This document shows positions 1-7,959 of a DNA stretch of 26,080 nt, in pieces. Position 1 is the stretch's first letter; every line of letters starts with the position of its first letter. Both the position numbers and the translations under genes were made by a program. Under the pieces are notes generated by a model. It did not search any database. It was not told the DNA's origin and saw only the letters and a program-made list of their open reading frames with translations. Origin of the DNA: an uncultured Mucilaginibacter sp. GTDB lineage: Bacteria; Bacteroidota; Bacteroidia; Sphingobacteriales; Sphingobacteriaceae. The stretch spans positions 1-26,080 of the forward strand of contig NZ_CAMLOV010000067.1 in assembly GCF_946481715.1 (NCBI RefSeq), given 5' to 3'.

Positions 1-2316
1 CTTATTATAATCGAGTATATCGTTAATAATGGCAAGCAGGTTTTCGCCGCTAAACTTTAGGGTATTAAGGTATTCCAACTGCTCAGGCCGCGGGTCTTCC
101 GCCAGCAGCAAGTTGGTGGTGCCTATAACCGCATTCATAGGCGTGCGGATCTCGTGGCTCATGATAGACAGGAACTCCGATTTAAAATGCGAAGAGCGCT
201 CTGCCTGCTCTTTAGCCGTGATCAGTTCCTGCCGGGCTATCTGCTGTAAGGTAATGTCTTCGCCAATACTTGTAGTGCCCTTTAGCTTTCCGTTGTCATC
301 GTAACTGATAGTGTTTTGCCAGCTAATAGTACGCAGTTCGCCGTTACGGCAAATAACAGGGTTTACAAAATGGGCTTTAACAGTATTGTTTTTAAACCAG
401 CCGGTCATGGTGCCGCGCAACTCTTCGGGTACAAAGGTTTCCATCCAGTTTATGCCCAGTATCTCATCCTGGTTGTAACCCAGCAGGTTGGCCAAATGTT
501 TATTGCAAAATACAACGGTGCCTGCTGCATCAAGCGATAGCGCCACCAGTTTAATGGTTTCCAGCACCTGGCGGAATTTATTCTCTGTGCTTTTATGCTC
601 AATTTCGGCCAGTTTACGCTGGGTAATATCCTGTAGGGTACCTACAATTTTGCGTATGCTGCCATCCTCGCGGTGCATCATTTTGCCGGTAATAACACTA
701 ATGTATTTTAAATTACCTTTTGGTGTAATAATTCGGTATTCTACTGCAATATCAGATGCAGCCTTAAATAAACTCCGCAGGGCGTAAATATCATCGGGGT
801 GGATATATTTTATCAGCCCCCTCCCGGCGTGCGTTAATGATGCTTCATGTTCATCCAGCTCATAAATGGCGTTTACCTCATCGCTCCAGGTGAGCCTTTT
901 TGTGGCGGTATCAAATTTCCAGTTACCAATTTTGGCAATTTTTTGGGCTTCTAACAGTTCAACCTGGCTTACTTTTATCGCTTTTTCGGCTATTCTTGCT
1001 TCAGTAATATCCTGTATTATGCCAACAATACGCTCCAGCTTTCCATCTTCGTTATTTTGCAGCGCGCCACGTAATATTTTAACGTATTTTAAATTACCCT
1101 TTGGGGTAATAAGCTTATGCTCCAGGCTGGCATCAGTTACTGTTGTAATATTGCTAAAATATTCAACAGTACGTTCAAGGTCATCCGCGTGTACAAGGCC
1201 TATGTAATATTTAAACTTGTCAACGTCAGAGGGGATGATATCAACCTCTAATACGGTAAATAAATTGTCAGACCAGTAGTTTTCCCTGGTAATGGCGTCA
1301 AACCACCAGTTGCCGGTTTTTGCAATACTTTGGGCCTGTTGTAACAGGGCCTCGTTTTCTTTTAATGCATCGGCCCGTTTTTTTTGTTCGGTGATATCAG
1401 TAACCGCTACCGATATGCGATGTAGGTAATTGCCATTAACATCATATACCGGCGCTGCTTTTGCGCTAAACCATTTAGGCTGGCCGTATAGAGACGGGAA
1501 ATCTAAAGCGGCGGGTTCTTTGTGCTGTAAAACATGTTGATAAACCCTTGCAAAAGGCGCCGCCCGTTCGCTACCCAGTACTTCAAACAAATGTTTGTTC
1601 AAAAAGTGCTCTTGCGTTAAATAGGCGGGGCTTTGCGGCCCAAACCATACATTAAGGCAAACAAAGTTTTCGTCCAGCTCAAAAATGGTATCGTTAACCG
1701 AACTGATGAGGGCATGCAGTTGCTGGCGGCTCTTACGCAATTGCAGGTCGTTGGCAAGCAGGGTATCATTCAGATGCATAATATCATCTATAGCTTTTTT
1801 AAACCGCTGCTGATAGCTTGTTATTACAAAAAAAGATACATAAGCTATAAGCGTAAAAACCAATAATAGCACCAGCAACACGCTGCCCGGGATAGTTAAC
1901 CCCGGCGAATTGTAATAGGCACTGAGTATAGCAATAAGGTTTAAAATGCTGATGGTGACAAACTCCCAGCCTTTGTTGCAGAAAAATGTGAGCGATATAA
2001 AAATGGTGATGGAACTGAAAAGGTACACATGATCGAACCCGTTTTTGCCCAACAGTATGCCATTGTTGATTACCAGGAAGGATATTATGGTAACATACAC
2101 CAGGTATTTGTATGCGGTTGTATATCGGCTGAACGAAAAGCCCAGCGCCGCGGCGCTTAAAAGCGTGTTGATAGCACGCAGCCAAATAGGATCGTAGGAA
2201 TTATGATAACATAAATAATGTAACGAAGGGCCGGCGATAAATAAACCTAACAAAAGCAGCCTATAGATGGTATTGTCGTTATCTAATTTTAGTGGGGCTT
2301 TATCCTTAAACGCCAT
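1..2316 (-). CDS. Multi-PAS membrane sensor histidine kinase, partial (C-terminus beyond window edge)
   Basis: This reading frame is open from the ATG at 2314-2316 to base 1 (772 codons, no stop), so the protein is truncated by the window edge. Residues about 15-170 hold several hydrophobic segments, suggesting five or six membrane helices. Four PAS/PAC-like modules follow, at about 195-315, 324-445, 454-570 and 575-695; each ends in a D-I-T PAC signature. A HisKA dimerisation domain comes next, with the phospho-acceptor His721 in the H-box SHEIRTP. The HATPase domain, and any receiver domain, must lie outside the window. In the family, such kinases autophosphorylate on His and pass the phosphate to a response regulator; the ligand is unknown. 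PAS modules 2 and 3 are close copies of each other, down to the nucleotide level. The gene is divergent from citrate synthase. Confidence 0.93.
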   Translation of the reverse strand, partial: MAFKDKAPLKLDNDNTIYRLLLLGLFIAGPSLHYLCYHNSYDPIWLRAINTLLSAAALGFSFSRYTTAYKYLVYVTIISFLVINNGILLGKNGFDHVYLFSSITIFISLTFFCNKGWEFVTISILNLIAILSAYYNSPGLTIPGSVLLVLLLVFTLIAYVSFFVITSYQQRFKKAIDDIMHLNDTLLANDLQLRKSRQQLHALISSVNDTIFELDENFVCLNVWFGPQSPAYLTQEHFLNKHLFEVLGSERAAPFARVYQHVLQHKEPAALDFPSLYGQPKWFSAKAAPVYDVNGNYLHRISVAVTDITEQKKRADALKENEALLQQAQSIAKTGNWWFDAITRENYWSDNLFTVLEVDIIPSDVDKFKYYIGLVHADDLERTVEYFSNITTVTDASLEHKLITPKGNLKYVKILRGALQNNEDGKLERIVGIIQDITEARIAEKAIKVSQVELLEAQKIAKIGNWKFDTATKRLTWSDEVNAIYELDEHEASLTHAGRGLIKYIHPDDIYALRSLFKAASDIAVEYRIITPKGNLKYISVITGKMMHREDGSIRKIVGTLQDITQRKLAEIEHKSTENKFRQVLETIKLVALSLDAAGTVVFCNKHLANLLGYNQDEILGINWMETFVPEELRGTMTGWFKNNTVKAHFVNPVICRNGELRTISWQNTISYDDNGKLKGTTSIGEDITLQQIARQELITAKEQAERSSHFKSEFLSIMSHEIRTPMNAVIGTTNLLLAEDPRPEQLEYLNTLKFSGENLLAIINDILDYNK

Positions 2317-2433
2317 ACCGGGAGATTTTTTTGTTCATTAGCCAAACAATATACGGTAAAAATCTGTCAACCGGTATAAGAATTTTACAATTAGTAAATT
2401 GAATCTCAAAGCCTATTAATACGCATATTTACT

Positions 2434-2441
2434 TACATTTG
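2434..2441 (+). promoter_or_regulatory. Candidate Bacteroidota -7 promoter element of gltA
   Basis: TACATTTG matches the TAnnTTTG element read by Bacteroidota sigma-A. Transcription would begin near 2445, leaving about 17 nt before the gltA start. No clear -33 TTG was found at the usual spacing, so the call rests on the -7 element and its position. Confidence 0.4.
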
Positions 2442-2461
2442 TTGCAAATACTATATTTTCC

Positions 2462-3748
2462 ATGTCTGATACTGCACAACTAAAAATTGGTGATAAAACG
2501 TACGAATTGCCTGTAATTGAAGGTACCGAAGGCGAAAAGGCGATAGATATATCAAAGCTGCGTGATCTTACCGGTTACGTTACACTTGACATAGGCTATA
2601 AAAACACAGGCGCCACAAAAAGTGCCATCACGTTTTTAGATGGCGAAGTTGGGATACTAAAATACCGCGGTTATCCTATCGAACAATTGGCAGAAAATTC
2701 AACTTTTACCGAGGTTGCTTATTTGTTGATATATGGCAATCTGCCCAACGCCGGGCAGCTAAAAAGCTTCGAACTGGAGATAAGCCGCCACACCCTGGTG
2801 CACGAGGACATGAAGAAGTTTTTTGACGGTTTCCCTTCCGGCTCGCACCCAATGGGGCAATTATCATCTTTAATTGGTGCCCTTGCTGCGTTTAACCCAG
2901 CATCCCTTAAGCAGGGGCAAAGTACCGAAGAAGTGAACCTGGAGATCATCAAACTCATTGCCAAAATGAGCACGATTGTATCCTGGATATACAAAAAATC
3001 GTTGGGCCATCCGGTAATTTACCCGCAAAACCGTTTAGATTATGTTACTAACTTTTTGCACATGACCTTTGGGCAGCGCACCGAAGAGATTGAAATAGAC
3101 CCGGTTGTTGTTAGCGCCATGAACAAGCTGTTGATACTACATGCCGATCACGAGCAAAACTGCTCGGCCTCTACGGTGCGTATAGTAGGTTCATCAGATG
3201 CTAATTTGTATGCATCTATATCAGCGGGGATCTCTGCACTTTGGGGGCCACTGCATGGCGGTGCAAACCAGGCTGTGATAGAGATGCTGCAAAAGATAAA
3301 AGAAGACGGTGGAGATACCGATAAGTGGATTAAGAAAGCAAAAGATAAAAACGACCCGTTCCGCTTGATGGGTTTTGGGCACAGGGTGTATAAAAACTTC
3401 GACCCACGCGCAAAGATCATCAAAAAAGCATGCGACGATATTTTAGAAAAACTACACATAAAGGACGAAACACTTGAAATTGCCAAAAAATTGGAAGAAG
3501 TTGCCTTGAGCGACCCATATTTTGTTGAGCGTAAACTGTACCCTAATGTTGATTTTTACTCAGGCATTATTTACACTGCTTTAGGCTTCCCAACAGATAT
3601 GTTCACTGTGCTGTTTGCGCTTGGGCGTTTACCAGGATGGATTGCCCAGTGGAAAGAAATGAAAGCCAATAAAGAACCTATTGGCCGTCCGCGCCAGATT
3701 TATGTGGGGGCAACGGATAGGGAATATACTGATATAAAAGATAGATAA
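2462..3748 (+). CDS. gltA: Citrate synthase
   Basis: The enzyme condenses oxaloacetate and acetyl-CoA to citrate, the entry step of the cytoplasmic TCA cycle. The 428-residue length fits the E. coli GltA-like bacterial class (427 residues). The three catalytic residues are in their family motifs: His265 in PLHGGAN, His307 in GFGHRVY and Asp364 in PNVDFYSG; the LHADHEQN substrate-site signature is at about 226-233. The ATG at 2462 is the only start that keeps the N-terminal beta-rich domain typical of this class. The gene looks monocistronic: it has its own upstream -7 element and a strong intrinsic terminator about 45 bases after its stop. No truncation or missing key residue is seen. Confidence 0.98.
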   Translation: MSDTAQLKIGDKTYELPVIEGTEGEKAIDISKLRDLTGYVTLDIGYKNTGATKSAITFLDGEVGILKYRGYPIEQLAENSTFTEVAYLLIYGNLPNAGQLKSFELEISRHTLVHEDMKKFFDGFPSGSHPMGQLSSLIGALAAFNPASLKQGQSTEEVNLEIIKLIAKMSTIVSWIYKKSLGHPVIYPQNRLDYVTNFLHMTFGQRTEEIEIDPVVVSAMNKLLILHADHEQNCSASTVRIVGSSDANLYASISAGISALWGPLHGGANQAVIEMLQKIKEDGGDTDKWIKKAKDKNDPFRLMGFGHRVYKNFDPRAKIIKKACDDILEKLHIKDETLEIAKKLEEVALSDPYFVERKLYPNVDFYSGIIYTALGFPTDMFTVLFALGRLPGWIAQWKEMKANKEPIGRPRQIYVGATDREYTDIKDR

Positions 3749-3794
3749 CCTTATAAGTAGCGATGGGTTTAAATCCACCGCTATGAATGAATTT

Positions 3795-3824
3795 AAAAGC
3801 CCGACGTTAGCCGGGCTTTTTTTT
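3795..3824 (+). terminator. Intrinsic terminator after gltA, abutting the recQ start
   Basis: A 9-bp perfect stem (AAAAGCCCG at 3795-3803 with CGGGCTTTT at 3812-3820) has an 8-nt loop and runs into eight Ts (3817-3824). The recQ ATG lies only about ten bases further on, so this hairpin is also part of any recQ leader. Confidence 0.85.
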
Positions 3825-3833
3825 GTAAAACAC

Positions 3834-5729
3834 ATGACCACACGCGAACTACTTAAACAATATTGGGGGCACGATAACTTCCGGCCGATGCAGGAAGAGA
3901 TCATCGCCTCGGTATCGCAGGGGCACGATGTGTTGGCGCTGCTGCCTACCGGCGGTGGCAAATCGGTATGTTTCCAAATCCCTGCGCTGGCAAAGGAAGG
4001 TATCTGCATTGTGGTTTCTCCGCTTATCGCCCTGATGAAAGACCAGGTGGAAAACCTAAAGGGCAAGGGTATTGATGCCGTGTCGATTGTATCCGGCATG
4101 AGCCGACGCGAAGTGGACATAGCGTTAGATAACTGTATTTACGGCTACACCAAATTCCTGTACCTCTCGCCCGAACGTTTGCTGTCCGAATTAGTACGCG
4201 AGCGTATTAAATACATGAATGTGAACCTTTTTGCGGTAGACGAGGCGCATTGTATATCGCAATGGGGGTATGATTTCCGCCCGCCATACCTGCATATTGC
4301 CGACCTGCGCGAATTGCACCCCAATGTGCCGGTGCTGGCTTTAACAGCTACCGCAACGGCAGATGTACGCGAAGATATACAGGAAAAACTGCTGTTTAAA
4401 TCCGGAAATATTGTTTATCAGCAAAGTTTTGCCCGCAAAAATATCAGCTATGTGGTGCGCGATACCGAGAATAAAAGCCGTAACCTGCTGGATATTGCCA
4501 ATAATATAACCGGAAGCGGCATTGTATACGTGCGTAGCCGCAAAGGCACTGCCGAGGTAGCCAAGTTTTTTAATGATAACGGTATTAAAGCCGATTATTA
4601 CCACGCAGGGCTTAGCGCCGACGAACGCGCCGAAAAGCAGGAGGCATGGAAAAATAACCGTACCCGTATTATTGTAGCTACCAATGCCTTCGGGATGGGG
4701 ATTGATAAGGCGGATGTACGCTTCGTGGCACACCTGGAGATGCCGGATAGCCTGGAAGCTTACTACCAGGAAGCCGGCCGGGCAGGCCGCGACGAACACA
4801 AAGCTTACGCTATTTTACTATATAACCATGCCGACCGCCTGCGCAAGGAACAAATGTTTTTGCAGAACTTCCCTTCGGTTGCGGAGATAAAACAAGCTTA
4901 CCATTATTTGGCTAACTATTGCCAGGTGGCTTATGATACAGGCGAGGGCGCAAATTTTGACCTGGACCTGGGCGAATTTTGCAGCCGGTTTAAACTGGAT
5001 GCTATTAAAACCCTTAACGCCCTTAAATTTTTAGAGCAAAACGAATATGTTGCATTTAATGAAAGTGTGTTTTTGCCATCGCGGTTTAGGTTTGAGGTGC
5101 TGAATGAAGAACTATACAATTTCCAGATACAAAACCCCGGGTGGGACCCATTTATTAAAACCCTGCTGCGTTCGTACGGCGGCGCGTTTGAAAATTACGT
5201 TCGCTTAAAAGAGTTCGACCTGGCACGCCGCACCAATATGAGCGTGCAGCAGGTGGTAGAAGGCTTAAACCAGCTACAGGGCTTTGAGTTGCTGAGCTAC
5301 CTGCCGCAAACCGATAAGCCCCAAATAACATGGATAAAGGCGAGGCAGCACGCCAACGATGTTTATATTAATAAGGCAGATATTGAAAACAGAAAGGCCA
5401 ACTATCGCCGCAAAATGGAGGCCGTTTTTGCCTATGCCGAGCACAGCCGCTGCCGCAGCCAAATGCTGCTGGCCTATTTTGATGAACCAAATGCCGCCAA
5501 ATGCGGCGTATGCGATGTATGCCTTGCCGAAAAACGCCGAAAGAACGCCGCTGAAATTTTTGAGAACATTACCAACGAGATAGTGCAATTATTAAGCATT
5601 GATACCTATACTGCAACCCAGTTGATAACCGAACTAAAACTGGGCACCGAAAAAGAAAAGATAGAAACCCTCCGCACGCTTTTGGATGCCGGTAAAATTA
5701 AAACCGACGGGGAGAAGTATTATTTGTAG
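3834..5729 (+). CDS. recQ: RecQ-family ATP-dependent DNA helicase
   Basis: The product is a 3'-5' DNA helicase of the RecQ family, acting in recombination and fork repair. With the start at 3834 it has 631 residues. Visible motifs are Walker A TGGGKS (39-44), DEAH (136-139) followed by the RecQ aromatic-rich loop, motif III TATAT (171-175), and motif VI with QEAGRAGRD. A RecQ zinc-binding domain is shown by four cysteines, Cys540, Cys557, Cys560 and Cys563. The last 68 residues look like the winged-helix region; no separate HRDC domain is apparent. An in-frame ATG at 3783 would add 17 residues, but that stretch is the gltA terminator hairpin and its T-run, and MTTRELL at 3834 is where RecQ homology normally begins. 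A terminator directly upstream, with no visible promoter between, is unusual. Confidence 0.95.
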   Translation: MTTRELLKQYWGHDNFRPMQEEIIASVSQGHDVLALLPTGGGKSVCFQIPALAKEGICIVVSPLIALMKDQVENLKGKGIDAVSIVSGMSRREVDIALDNCIYGYTKFLYLSPERLLSELVRERIKYMNVNLFAVDEAHCISQWGYDFRPPYLHIADLRELHPNVPVLALTATATADVREDIQEKLLFKSGNIVYQQSFARKNISYVVRDTENKSRNLLDIANNITGSGIVYVRSRKGTAEVAKFFNDNGIKADYYHAGLSADERAEKQEAWKNNRTRIIVATNAFGMGIDKADVRFVAHLEMPDSLEAYYQEAGRAGRDEHKAYAILLYNHADRLRKEQMFLQNFPSVAEIKQAYHYLANYCQVAYDTGEGANFDLDLGEFCSRFKLDAIKTLNALKFLEQNEYVAFNESVFLPSRFRFEVLNEELYNFQIQNPGWDPFIKTLLRSYGGAFENYVRLKEFDLARRTNMSVQQVVEGLNQLQGFELLSYLPQTDKPQITWIKARQHANDVYINKADIENRKANYRRKMEAVFAYAEHSRCRSQMLLAYFDEPNAAKCGVCDVCLAEKRRKNAAEIFENITNEIVQLLSIDTYTATQLITELKLGTEKEKIETLRTLLDAGKIKTDGEKYYL

Positions 5730-5780
5730 GGATTATGATTTCTCTCATTTAACATACTCTCGCAGATAGCTTTCTTTTTG

Positions 5781-5812
5781 TCTTGATTCTTGCCTCTTGA
5801 TTCTAACTTCTT
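5781..5812 (+). repeat. Degenerate TCTTGATTCT short tandem repeat
   Basis: The intergenic stretch after recQ has two TCTTGATTCT copies and a decayed third (CTAACTTCT). A closely similar string (TCTTGATTCTT followed by AATTCTT and a TCTTGAATCT copy) occurs at 15040-15073 after another terminator. The recurrence suggests a dispersed low-complexity intergenic motif. Confidence 0.45.
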
Positions 5813-5895
5813 TCCCCTGTTACACCTTTTTCGCCGTTGTAAATACCCCGTTCACCGATGTAATCCCGCCGTACGTCTAATAGGCGGTATTTTGC

Positions 5896-5921
5896 TGTAA
5901 CGTTTCCTGATTGGGGGCGTC
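5896..5921 (+). promoter_or_regulatory. ECF-sigma-like promoter upstream of the first GIN paralog
   Basis: TGTAAC (5896-5901), a 16-bp spacer and CGTC (5918-5921) resemble the AAC-type -35 and CGTC-type -10 of extracytoplasmic-function sigma factors. The same arrangement precedes the three following genes. About 63 nt separate it from the ATG at 5985. Confidence 0.5.
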
Positions 5922-5984
5922 ATATGGATGTATTTAATAAAACGAAAAACACAAAAAGAACTCACAATCAAAATATTAGGAATC

Positions 5985-6587
5985 ATGAAAGCAAAATTTT
6001 TAACCATAGCAACCATCTTCACTTTTGCCTTAGGTACTGTAACAACAACCTTCGCAGCTACCAATAACAACGAAGAAGTAGCAACCGTTTTAACCAACGT
6101 AAGCCAGATAAACAAGATCGAGATCCGCGGTAATGTGCAACTGTTTGTATCAGATGGTACTGCCGACCAGGTGAAAGTTTACAACCGTTACTACGCCGAA
6201 AGTGCCATGGTACAAAATGATAACGGTGTACTGCGCATTGCATCATATAACGCTAAAACCCTGGTAGTTTGGGTAACTGCTGCCGACCTGCGTAACATCA
6301 CCGCTTATGATAACGCCGAGGTAAAATCATTTGGCAACCTATCTAAGATTGACCTGGAGGTTAACCTGTATAACAACGCATCGGCACAGTTGAACCTGGA
6401 TGCCTTTAAAGCAAACATCACCCTGAACGACCGCGCTAAAGCCGACCTTACCGGTAACGTAACTGACTATACCTTAACCCACGACCAATCGACCAGCGTA
6501 AACCAAAGCAACCTGGTAGCAGTAAATAAGGCTGATAAAACCACCAACAAGTTTACCCCCGCTAAAGAAGACTTAGCCACTTTGTAA
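5985..6587 (+). CDS. Exported GIN-domain (DUF2807-like) protein, paralog 1
   Basis: This is a 200-residue secreted protein. The signal peptide is Lys-containing then hydrophobic, with a likely cut after TTFA near residue 24. The mature part resembles the putative auto-transporter adhesin head GIN family (DUF2807), which forms a right-handed beta-helix. Features are a VSDG motif, runs of alternating hydrophobic residues (LVVWVTA) and repeated Asn/Asp turns (AYDNA, LYNNA, LNDRA). The biochemical role of the family is unknown. The start was set at 5985 because the signal peptide begins there; an in-frame ATG at 5928 would put 19 charged residues in front of it. Its neighbour at 7237 is a close paralog, and the homology extends about 150 bp upstream, so gene and promoter were duplicated together. 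Confidence 0.85.
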   Translation: MKAKFLTIATIFTFALGTVTTTFAATNNNEEVATVLTNVSQINKIEIRGNVQLFVSDGTADQVKVYNRYYAESAMVQNDNGVLRIASYNAKTLVVWVTAADLRNITAYDNAEVKSFGNLSKIDLEVNLYNNASAQLNLDAFKANITLNDRAKADLTGNVTDYTLTHDQSTSVNQSNLVAVNKADKTTNKFTPAKEDLATL

Positions 6588-6622
6588 GCACTACTTTTGC
6601 AAAAGTTCAACATATATTCTGC

Positions 6623-6650
6623 AGCCACCGCGTAAGCGGTGGCTTTTTTG
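6623..6650 (+). terminator. Intrinsic terminator after GIN paralog 1
   Basis: An 8-bp perfect stem (GCCACCGC at 6624-6631, GCGGTGGC at 6636-6643) with a GTAA tetraloop is followed by a T-run. Confidence 0.9.
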
Positions 6651-6680
6651 TTTTTGGGTAAACCTAACGACAGACGACAC

Positions 6681-6790
6681 AACTGTACGATTCGTACAGT
6701 TCGTACAACTTCGTACAGCCCGTATCACTTTTCGCACAAGTTCGTACAGTTTCGTACAACTTCGTACAGTTTCGCACAGTTTCGTACAGC
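6681..6790 (+). repeat. Array of about ten 10-bp TTCGTACAGT-like units with a leading palindrome
   Basis: Units related to TTCGTACAGT begin at 6691, 6700, 6710, about 6720 (degenerate), 6731, 6741, 6751, 6761, 6771 and 6781. The last six keep an exact 10-bp period. The left end is a 21-bp palindrome (6681-6701): 10-bp arms AACTGTACGA and TCGTACAGTT around one T, so one unit is inverted. A 10-bp period is close to one DNA turn, so the units present the same helix face. The array sits between two duplicated GIN-domain genes. Its function is unknown. Confidence 0.85.
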
Positions 6791-7080
6791 AAAAAAGCGT
6801 GTTGCGGAAATCTGCGTTTTTCTGTGGTTTTTCGGTGCTTTTCTTTGAAAAAAGGGCCTTATTGATTCTTTTCGGAAAAGCTTATAAAAAGGGGGGATTT
6901 AGGCCGGATAACCTTACCGAAATAAAGGGGCGAGAAAAGAATTGCCAGGATTGTTTAATTCTTTTCCGGGCCAGAGACCTGCGACGTCTCCACCGTAAAT
7001 TGGTCGGTGTCTTTAAGGGCCACGATTTCTACTTTTGCGCCAGTTTTCCTGGCCAAACGCTCAGCCCTCTAATCCACATT
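6791..7080. other. Intergenic stretch between GIN paralogs, with possible decayed coding remnant
   Basis: No convincing intact gene is seen between the repeat array and the duplicated promoter region. On the minus strand, 6955-7068 stays open for 38 codons and reads like a plausible protein C-terminus (RAERLARKTGAKVEI, then VETSQVSGPEKN and a stop). An ATG-initiated frame overlaps it in a different phase, as a frameshifted gene remnant would. This is suggestive only. Confidence 0.25.
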
Positions 7081-7151
7081 CCTCTTTCGCCGGGGCAATT
7101 CCGCCGTTTACCGATATAAACCCCCACTGTGTCTAATTTACACTATTCGGC

Positions 7152-7177
7152 TGTAACGTTTCCGCGTTGGTATCGTC
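7152..7177 (+). promoter_or_regulatory. ECF-sigma-like promoter upstream of the second GIN paralog
   Basis: TGTAAC (7152-7157), a 16-bp spacer and CGTC (7174-7177). The surrounding 150 bp align with the region upstream of paralog 1, with equal spacing between conserved blocks (TTTCGCCG, CCGAT, GTCTAAT, TGTAACGTTTCC). Bases conserved within otherwise diverged flanks support function. Confidence 0.5.
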
Positions 7178-7236
7178 TTATCTATGTATTAAGTTACTAA
7201 ACAACACAAAGTATTCAAAATCAAAATATTACTACC

Positions 7237-7836
7237 ATGAAAACTACAATATCCACCATCTTAGCTATCGCAGTATTAGCTTTGGGCAGCACAAATTCAA
7301 GCTACGCTTCTGTGAAAAATAACAACGAAGAAGTAAGCACCATATTAACAAACGTAAGCCATATCAGCAAAATAGAAGTACACGGAAACGTTGAGCTTTA
7401 CGTATCAGACGGCAACACCGACCAGGTGAAAGTTTACAACCAGTACTATGCCGAAAGCGCTTTGGTACAAAGCCAAAACGGCGTCTTGCGCATATCATCG
7501 TACAAAGCCGAAAAATTGGTAGTTTGGGTTACCGCAAACGATCTGCGCGAAATATCAGCCTACGATAACGCAGCTGTAAAATCATTCGGCAGCCTGTCAA
7601 AGATCGACCTTGACGTTAACCTGTACAACAACGCAACCGCATCGTTAAACTTAGAAGCTTTCCACGCCACCTTAACTGTAAACGATAATGCAAAAGCAAC
7701 CCTAACCGGCAGCGTTACCGAATACAGCTTAAAATATGCCGACACTGCAAGCGTGGTAAACGATAACTTCATCACCGTTAACGAAAGCAAAATACAGGTA
7801 CCGGCCGCGGGCAAGAGGGACATAGCCGGTTTATAA
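7237..7836 (+). CDS. Exported GIN-domain (DUF2807-like) protein, paralog 2
   Basis: This 199-residue secreted protein is a tandem paralog of the gene at 5985; by eye about two thirds of positions are identical across the mature region. It begins with a signal peptide (MKTTISTILAIAVLALGS) probably cut after SYAS near residue 25. The GIN-type beta-helix pattern follows, with GNVELYVSDG, VVWVTA, AYDNA and LYNNA repeated turns. The ends differ most (the C-terminus here is VPAAGKRDIAGL). A terminator follows about 30 bp after the stop. The role is unknown; an envelope or surface location is inferred from the signal peptide and family. Confidence 0.85.
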   Translation: MKTTISTILAIAVLALGSTNSSYASVKNNNEEVSTILTNVSHISKIEVHGNVELYVSDGNTDQVKVYNQYYAESALVQSQNGVLRISSYKAEKLVVWVTANDLREISAYDNAAVKSFGSLSKIDLDVNLYNNATASLNLEAFHATLTVNDNAKATLTGSVTEYSLKYADTASVVNDNFITVNESKIQVPAAGKRDIAGL

Positions 7837-7867
7837 TAAGCATCTTTCACAATTCCACATATACCTT

Positions 7868-7898
7868 AAAAAGCTGTTGTACCGCAACGGCTTTTTTT
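7868..7898 (+). terminator. Intrinsic terminator after GIN paralog 2
   Basis: A 12-bp stem with one G-T pair (7868-7879 with 7885-7896) has a 5-nt loop and continues into a T-run. Confidence 0.85.
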
Positions 7899-7912
7899 AT
7901 TTTAAGTTTTAG

Positions 7913-7939
7913 TGTAACTTCAAGGCACCAATTGTCGTC
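7913..7939 (+). promoter_or_regulatory. ECF-sigma-like promoter upstream of the GIN lipoprotein
   Basis: TGTAAC (7913-7918), a 17-bp spacer and CGTC (7936-7939), 20 bp before the ATG at 7960. The flanks are unrelated to those of the two paralogs, so the shared boxes are not explained by duplication here. Confidence 0.45.
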
Positions 7940-7959
7940 CAAAAAACAAAAACCATCAC

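Noticed and set aside
1..1207. Several plus-strand ORFs of 74-113 codons at the left end
   Set aside because: All are antisense to the PAS domains and H-box of the minus-strand kinase and show no protein-like pattern.
1799..2185. A 128-codon minus-strand ORF
   Set aside because: It is another frame of the histidine kinase membrane region. The true frame runs uninterrupted from 2316 to base 1.
3783..3833. Upstream ATG that would extend RecQ by 17 residues
   Set aside because: The extra codons are the gltA terminator hairpin and its T-run, and RecQ proteins normally begin at the MTTRELL segment.
5928..5984. Upstream ATG for GIN paralog 1
   Set aside because: It would place 19 mostly charged residues before an evident signal peptide. 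Paralog 2 starts at the position matching 5985.
6681..6790. CRISPR array
   Set aside because: Units are 10 bp and contiguous with no unique spacers, and no cas gene is nearby.
6639..6848. Coding sequence across the 10-bp repeat array (69 codons)
   Set aside because: The frame stays open only because of the repeat, begins inside a terminator and has a low-complexity translation.
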